This document shows, one piece after another, positions 57,270 through 64,000 of a stretch of 64,000 nt of DNA (positions are counted from its first letter, which is position 1; every line of letters begins with the position of its first letter). Both the position numbers and the translations under genes were made by a program. The notes beneath the pieces are model-generated. The model was not told the origin of the DNA. It was given only the letters and a program-made list of their open reading frames with translations, and did no database searches. This DNA comes from Piper betle (Eukaryota; Streptophyta; Magnoliopsida; Piperales; Piperaceae). Location: positions 1-64,000 of the forward strand of contig JAURVB010014683.1 of assembly GCA_033002965.1 (NCBI GenBank). Direction: 5' to 3'.

Positions 57270-60200
57270 GCTACATTTAACAGCGACCGGCGCATTGTGT
57301 GTCACCGTGCCTCGCTCTTTTGGCTCTAGCCGGTGGCCCGGGACTGTAAGATCTGGCATTTATTATTATTAAATTTTTTCATGGCAACTGTTTAAGGCTA
57401 AACTAGGTGACTATTATTATCAACTTTCCTGTATTGACCAACCACTAAGTCCTTGTACCCCAAACATATATTATTGGTTCTTTCATCAGGGGTGACCGAA
57501 TTCCATCGGTTGGCTACAAGTAGGCCACGAGAAGAAGGGGGTAGGTCAAATGAAAAGGGCGTCAAATGTTGCCATAAAAAAATAAAAGATTACAACCACC
57601 AAATTATAACTAAATAAATAAATAAATTATTAATAGTCTATCGACTCTTCATTTTATTATTGTAATATATTTTAAAATTAAAATTTATCTTTAAAATATT
57701 AATAAAGATTTATTTATAAAATTATAATTTATCGCTAATACAAATCGTGTATAATACATAGCCTTATTTAAATATTAACTTTTGAAAATACTTTCAATAC
57801 CACACTTGACTTGTTCCTACCTATCCCAGCAAATTATTTGTATTAAACAAATATTACAATAAATGTTCACATTGAACTAGCATAAGGTATTCACAATCTT
57901 TAACAAAAATGTTGGCACTTGATGCTGATAAAGTTTTTTATATGATACTTTATTTTATTATTAAGCCAAAAATACAAAACATATCTACTCTCAAGGCTAT
58001 AAGTGGTTGGCTGGTTTATTGGTTTACCAGCAATTTCAAATAAAATTAAAATTAAATGGCTAAGCATACTTTTATACCATTTAAAAAATAGTAAATTTAA
58101 TTACACCACTTTTAGTTTGAATCATTAGTGATAGAAATCTCTACCATTAGTATTTTACTTATTTACTATTTTAATTGTTTTTAAAAGTAAAAATATAATT
58201 TTATTGTTTAGTATTAATAAATAGTATTATTAATATGTTTAATTAAATTTTATATTCTTATATCACAAATATATAGTCTAAGTGATATTAATTTTAAGAC
58301 TTTGTCAATATTTTTTGTTGTAAAAGACTTATGTAGTTCAAATTAAAATTTATCAATTATTAACAATTTTTTGTTGGTCAAAATGGTTGAAGTTTAGCAG
58401 CGGCAAATTATTAAAAAAATAATAAACAATACAATAATAATTAATGATTCAAAAATTAATAAATAATAATGATAAATATCTTTGATACCACCGTAACTTC
58501 TCTACTTCCACCCCTATTTAATCTTATTAATAAAAAAATTAAAAATACTGAGATCTAATTAAAAATAAGAGATTTAAGCAGATTAAAATATAATAAAAAT
58601 TTAAAAAAGAATTAAATTACTATAATCTGTTTTCTTTTTTAATTAAAATCTATTTATAAAATGAGATTACATCTCCAAGATACAAGATGATTAGTCTATC
58701 TAATTACTTAGAACGCCTATTTACAAAAATTTAGTTTATCTTTAATATAAGATGAGTTTGAAGAGTCGTTTAATATTTTTTTACAAAAAGCGTATCCGGA
58801 CTCAATGCGCCAAAAATTATTGTTTGGCTGCGTGGATCAATATTAAGCCTAGCTCCTTTTTTGTTTTTCAGGCATTCATCCCTCGTTTGCTAGTTCTAAG
58901 CGGTCTGACTTTGTCTAGTTTTCTAGTTTCTGGTTCCTCTAAAATTCCCTAAGGACCATATCCATCCCATTTTCCCTCCCGATTCTGCAAGCTGAAGGCA
59001 CCATATTCGTACAATGAATCTGAAATATGGACAATTGGACATGACTTTTGCTTGGTATGCGTTGGCGGTGGTAGACATATATAGGTGCATAAACACTAGG
59101 CCTGTTGCTCATAAGCTCATCAGGCCGACCGAGGTTTAGCACCTATATATTCTCCGTGTATAGCGATAGAGTATAACTCACATCACAGGAGCATGTGCTA
59201 GCCGTGGCAAGTTCCCGAGGCTCCGGCTATAGCAGCAGCTAGCTCGACGTTGCAATATTCTCGAATCTATCTATCTACTAATTAAGTAACAGTACTAAGT
59301 ACGAAGTTCTAAGTACTAACCATGCTGCTCGAAGACCAAAGTCTGAACAATTCTGAAGAGTTTTTAAGTGGTTCCTGTCTTTCCCGTCTCCACAAGACTC
59401 GGATTGAATGCATTGCATTTTGCGTGAAACAAAGAGCCCAGCGCTTCAACAAGTGAGTGTCTATCTCTCGGTGCATACCAAAAGGGATGTATGTCATCTG
59501 TCAAGAAACAAATTAAATATCGGCTTCTTTGTAAAAGGAAAGTGGTTATATATTAAGACCCACACAACAAGATGCAGCAAAATGCCTGGCCTCGTGAGGG
59601 GTCTGCTCAGGAAGAAAAGAGCGGTTTGTCTTAACGATAGATACTTTTTAAATATTGAATCGCCAAGCATGAATTGTGGAAAAGAGAAGATTAATGTTAA
59701 AAGAAGCAACGGATGCGTATTCAGTTGTCAAAGCATAGAAAAGGGGGAGAAGGGAGAAAGTCAAGAAAACTTGCTTAAAAGAGTGTCCCTCAGAGGAAGG
59801 ACAAGGAGTAAAGCGAGAGGGGTTAAAAAGTGAGGGGAGCTTGGAAACAGCAGGGCCAAATCTGTGGTCAAGTACTACGCAATCTTGCTTAGGAAATAGC
59901 CCCTGCCTTTTCTCCCTCGAAAACAAACAAAAGCTTGTTTTCAATCCGTATTTCAGCGCAGAGATTCTCTTCTCTGCATTGAAATACAGAATACCCAGAA
60001 TCGCTAGTCTTGCACACATTACAGGCGCACAGGCGAAGCTTTCACACTTCTCACCAGTAGCTAGTATGTATCTGTACACTTCTTCACCACAGCTAATTCT
60101 GTACACTAATAATGCAAGCAAGCGCGCTAATAATATTTTGTATTCATATAATATCGACCATACATATGGTGTAGGTTGGCTTTGATTACTGTAAACATTA

Positions 60201-63200
60201 CTGTATGGGAAGCCGTGGTTTCTGAAAGATGGAGATAATGAATAGAATTAAGCAGGAATGAAGATATGGTGAATATCTGAGTTTGCAAACTAAATAATGG
60301 TTGGATGTTTGTCTGATTGGGCATGTGAATGAACAGCTAAGTGATTGTTCCCTTCATTTGTTTTTCTTTCCTCTGTTTTGTACATAATTGGTGTGGGACA
60401 TTAAGATTTGTTTCTTTATTAAACAGTACTTGGCTGGTTTTTGAAGACACATTTTGGATCCTTTGTAAATTATTCACCTCGACACTGCCCTTGTGCGGCT
60501 GCCGGTTTCCCAATTATTCTGTATCATAACAACTGTAGCCGTCATTACTCTCTGTACCATCCCTTTCGCTCCTCACATCAATAAATCTGGCTGTCTCCAG
60601 TAATTAGTGCTCATTATAACATAGTCAATGATATAAATTATTGGTGCTCATTAGATTAGTTTCACCGTCTCTAAGTTTTGCGTTTTGAATTCCTCCCCCA
60701 TCATATTAAATAAATTAGTATAAATGATATAAAATTTTTTAAAATATTTAATCATATTAAAATGAGTAATATTTAATATATTTATTGTAAAAGTATTGTT
60801 AAATTAATTATTTTATAAATAAATTAAGTACACAAAATAATTATAAATACTTAATGTAGCCCGTGTGCTCTCTAACTAGATTTATTTTTCTTATTTATAT
60901 TTATGAGATTAAAAAATTGAATTTTTTTATACTTGTTAGATAGCACATAAAAGGCCATATAAAATAATTATAATTAATTTGAATACAAATATATTATAAA
61001 AATATTAATATTTTAATATATATATATATATTATACTAATTTTAGTAAATGGACTATTTAAAATTTTTATATGATTTACGGTTATTTGATGCTAACAAAA
61101 TAGGACACTAATTTTATTTTAACCTTTATTTTGTCAATGACTTAATTTGTTTCTGGTTGATTAAAATATGCTCTTGTTTAAGTTGTTCAATGCAAGCGCC
61201 TCATTTTAATCTTGTTAATAGTCAAGTTGCTTCAACGAGACAGCTGGAAAGCCATAGTCAAATTCAACACAAGGCAAACAAAAATATCGTTTGATTTAAT
61301 AATCCACCGATTAGAGCTTATATACAATAATATGCACGCAAGGCCAATTATAAAATCACTATCTGATAAACATGATTATTAAATCATTTTAAAAATATTT
61401 ATTTCCCATAATTTTTTCGAAGATTTTGACTAGTAGTAGAAAATGGTTAATAAAGCGACAGTAGTCTGATAATTGAACTTGAAGACAAGTTTAAAAGCAG
61501 CCGTGTCATTTAGCACTTGCCTATTCCCTGGTCTTTATTATTATCACAAAATATACCAATTATTATCATTAGCGTGTCCCAAAATGTGCATGTACCCTCT
61601 CTTTTTTTGCCCAATTTCCACGTATTGATCATAAATTGCTAGAAGTTTGATCTACAACGAAAGGAAACCAACCAAACAAACTTTAGGAGTGACTTGTGAC
61701 TCCGCATCTACTATACTAAAAAAATCTACAGACCAGTGCTCAATCCATCGTTAACATTGTCCTTCTCAGACTCTGAAACAGTGTTGACAAGTGAGAGCAC
61801 TCGCAGACACATTCACACGGTGCATGCAAACAACCAAATGGCAGGATATTGATGCGACTTTACTATCGAAGCTTTTATATATATATATATATACAGATAC
61901 ACCCAGCCATTTCCAGATAAAGATGAAGGTGACCCGCACCCTAAATGTTAGGTCACGAGGGAAATCATGCTCCCTGGTTTAGATCAATTTAGCAGCTGTG
62001 TCTGCTAATTATTGCTTCCACCCCAAAATTATATAACTTCTTTGGAGGACCCATTTTATCAAAAGGTCAAAAAGTTGGCACTAGAATTGAGTGATTGAAC
62101 AGATGCCCGATAGTGTAAACAAAAGCGTCTGATGTCATTCGTCAAAACGAGGACATAATTTTGACTCTTCACCGTGGGTCACGGTGCGGTACAAGGCACG
62201 CAGTATTAAATTCAAATGGTTTGATACCATAGTTTGAAAAAAATTCAATTCAAACTTTAACTTTATATTAAATTGAGCTGAGAGCCTTAGGTTTGTACTG
62301 TATGAACACAGTTGGATTTCAAATTCGATATTTATTATAAAGAATAAAATTTTTGATCATATTTATTTTAAAATTTTTTATATAAATATAATTAAATTAT
62401 AAAATATCCTTGATAATAATTTAAATAGAAATATGTATAATTAAATTATTTTTTATGCATAATTATGTTAAATTTTAAATATTTTAATTATAAATTAAAT
62501 TTTAATATAAATTATACAAAAATATATCATTAAGTACAAATCAAACTAGCCTAAAAACAACTCGAATTTTAATCGCCTTAAATACTTATAATTTGACTCA
62601 AACTCATATCAAATAAATTGAATTTAAGCTCACATCACTCGATACGACTCGCCAATGAACACCCTTAGTTGGCATGATTATAAGGTTGAGGAGAGAAATA
62701 TCAAATGAATAATGAAGTCATTAATTTTTTTAATGTTCAAGTTTAAGTACTTATCTTAAATTTAACATCGTCAATACGTATTAATTGCTTGTGAATATTC
62801 CTAAAGATGAAACTATACTTGACAATATTTTGTTATGATAACGATGTACTAGTTTACGAAAGTTGCATTGATGGGAACTAGAACCCTGCAATCAGTCGTC
62901 TTGATTAGTATAGAGTACATGTCAATGACATGGCATTGTCAAGCAAAAAAATTCAGTAGAACCCACATGTACTATCCAAGCCAAGCATTTTTGTACTATA
63001 TATTATATATATTTGACAAAATATATTTTTAATCTGTCTAAAAGATACTTACAAAAATATTTCAATAATTTCAATAATTATATTACAAAATTAGGAGTGT
63101 TTCCTAGAAAACCACTACAGCATTTCAAAGTTCTCCAACTCTACGTTGGTATGGTATATTTTTTTACAGTATATGGTTGACAATATAATAATAAATAATA

Positions 63201-64000
63201 AAGTAATAATTTGTAAAATTAAGAATCTCAACTCTTCTTCATCTGAAATTTAGCGGTGGCTAAGTGGCGGCACCCACGAAAGAGTGTTGCGCGGAGCCTG
63301 GCTGCCATTTTGGACCACAACAACTTGAGCAGCATCGCCGCCTGCTCTAAACCAGCAACACCTTCTATCAAAAATCAAAATTATGTTTAACTGGATTTTA
63401 AAATTGTAAATAAAAGATTCTGCATGATTAAAAATGGTTTGTTAATCATAGATATTTAATTAGTTACTGATTAAAATATCATGATTTCCAACATACAATA
63501 GATTTTGGGAAAACATGTGCTTAAAAAAACAAATAAGAAAGAAAATCGAGGGAAGTTATTCAATTTAAAGCAGCTGGTACAATGCGGTCTTCAATTTTTT
63601 ATTATTATTTAGGAGTGAAATTATCCTGAATTTAGAACTTCGAAGCAGAGACCGCTCGAACCAATTATATGACTTGCCAAGCATATAAACAACTTGTCGT
63701 CTTCAATATGGTATGCAGAGCAATGTTTCTGCTTCATTTGTCTTCCACCAAATGGGCGGCCAAGGTCGACGAATATACAATTATTTATTGTAAATGACAA
63801 AAAGAGTTTTTAGGAGGGTGACACAGTACTAGTATTAAATTGCTAATCGATAATTTTATGGCAAAGGTGGCTAGGGGAGAGGTAGCAGGGCGAGTAGAAC
63901 AAAGTGGGAGAGTTACGATGAGTACGGTCTGGTTATGGATTTGGGGAGTGAAGCAATAAACTAAACTATGCTCGGTGCTCCCTTTCTTTCTTCTTCCTTG
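57270..64000. other. Gene-free AT-rich right end of the window
   Basis: No gene recognised in 6.7 kb. 58,510-58,690 holds an inverted relative of the 23.1-23.8 kb tandem unit; 59,948-59,987 is a short foldback; 60,940-61,080 resembles the Tourist-like MITE interior; 62,540-62,670 is a degenerate CTCGAA-type hAT end finishing in GAACACCCTTAG. Frames at 59,408-59,833 (plus, Lys/Arg-rich) and 59,648-60,121 (minus) overlap each other and match no family. Confidence 0.45.
59948..59987. repeat. Short foldback (hairpin)
   Basis: GTATTTCAGCGCAGAG (59,948-59,963) pairs with CTCTGCATTGAAATAC (59,972-59,987) with one G-T and one mismatch around an 8-nt loop. It is too short for a typical plant microRNA precursor by itself. 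Confidence 0.6.

Noticed and set aside
59948..59987. microRNA precursor
   Set aside because: Stem of only 16 bp and an 8-nt loop, shorter than a plant miRNA stem, and no known mature miRNA sequence recognised.
59408..60121. Overlapping 141- and 157-codon frames on opposite strands
   Set aside because: Neither resembles a known protein; the overlap and the ordinary composition suggest chance openness.
1..64000. CRISPR arrays, bacterial operons or Shine-Dalgarno sites
   Set aside because: The window is eukaryotic plant nuclear DNA with spliced genes; the tandem repeats seen lack regular unique spacers.

Overview
This window is plant nuclear DNA, almost certainly from a flowering plant. It is AT-rich with interrupted (intron-containing) genes, GT-AG splice sites, a Ty1/copia retrotransposon and many non-autonomous DNA transposons. 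It also holds plant-only gene families: MUTE-type bHLH, FPF1, DUF26/ginkbilobin, TSJT1-type YGL/LRDR protein and CCX cation exchanger. I cannot name the species from the sequence. Real genes occupy a small part; most entries are transposon remnants or unassigned intergenic DNA.

Layout. 1-7.3 kb is repeat-dominated: a Ty3/gypsy-like LTR end, a GC-rich LTR-like block, an AT-rich MITE-like repeat, and two adjoining transposon-like units with (TA)n tracts at their edges. The second unit (4808-7284) has about 90-bp inverted termini, a C-rich block, a 13-fold array of TTGACTCG/CGAGTCAA palindromes, and a GC-rich gene-like cargo. 7.3-18.8 kb holds no recognised gene. An FPF1-like gene lies on the minus strand at 18.9-19.2 kb. 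21.3-23.8 kb carries two hAT-type MITEs, a perfect 47-bp duplication packed with TGACGTCA sites, and a three-unit AT-rich tandem repeat.

The main gene cluster spans 24.1-37.9 kb: ECR1/UBA3 (RUB/NEDD8 E1 catalytic subunit, + strand, nine exons), then three minus-strand genes: a ginkbilobin-type single DUF26 secreted protein, a TSJT1-like YGL/LRDR protein (four exons) and a CCX-type cation/Ca2+ exchanger (two exons). ECR1 and the CCX gene read as complete, family-like genes except for small indels, most of them in C or A runs. These are either assembly errors or recent inactivation.

40.8-45.5 kb is a degenerate Ty1/copia element with a probable 3' LTR and no 5' LTR that I could recognise. About 1.1 kb further on is an intact three-exon MUTE ortholog (46,705-47,967), the bHLH master regulator of the guard-mother-cell transition in stomatal development. 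48.8-55.2 kb is again transposon-rich: an ATCGG-rich repeat, a (TA)n-flanked hairpin repeat, a Tourist-like MITE, and a 2-kb hAT element with GC-rich cargo. 55.2-64 kb has no recognised gene, but it does contain a compact cluster of two TGACGTCA palindromes and a G-box near 57.2 kb.

The genes are unrelated single loci rather than a pathway cluster. The most unusual structure is the palindrome array inside the 4.8-7.3 kb element, together with the recurring design of non-autonomous transposons carrying GC-rich inserts.
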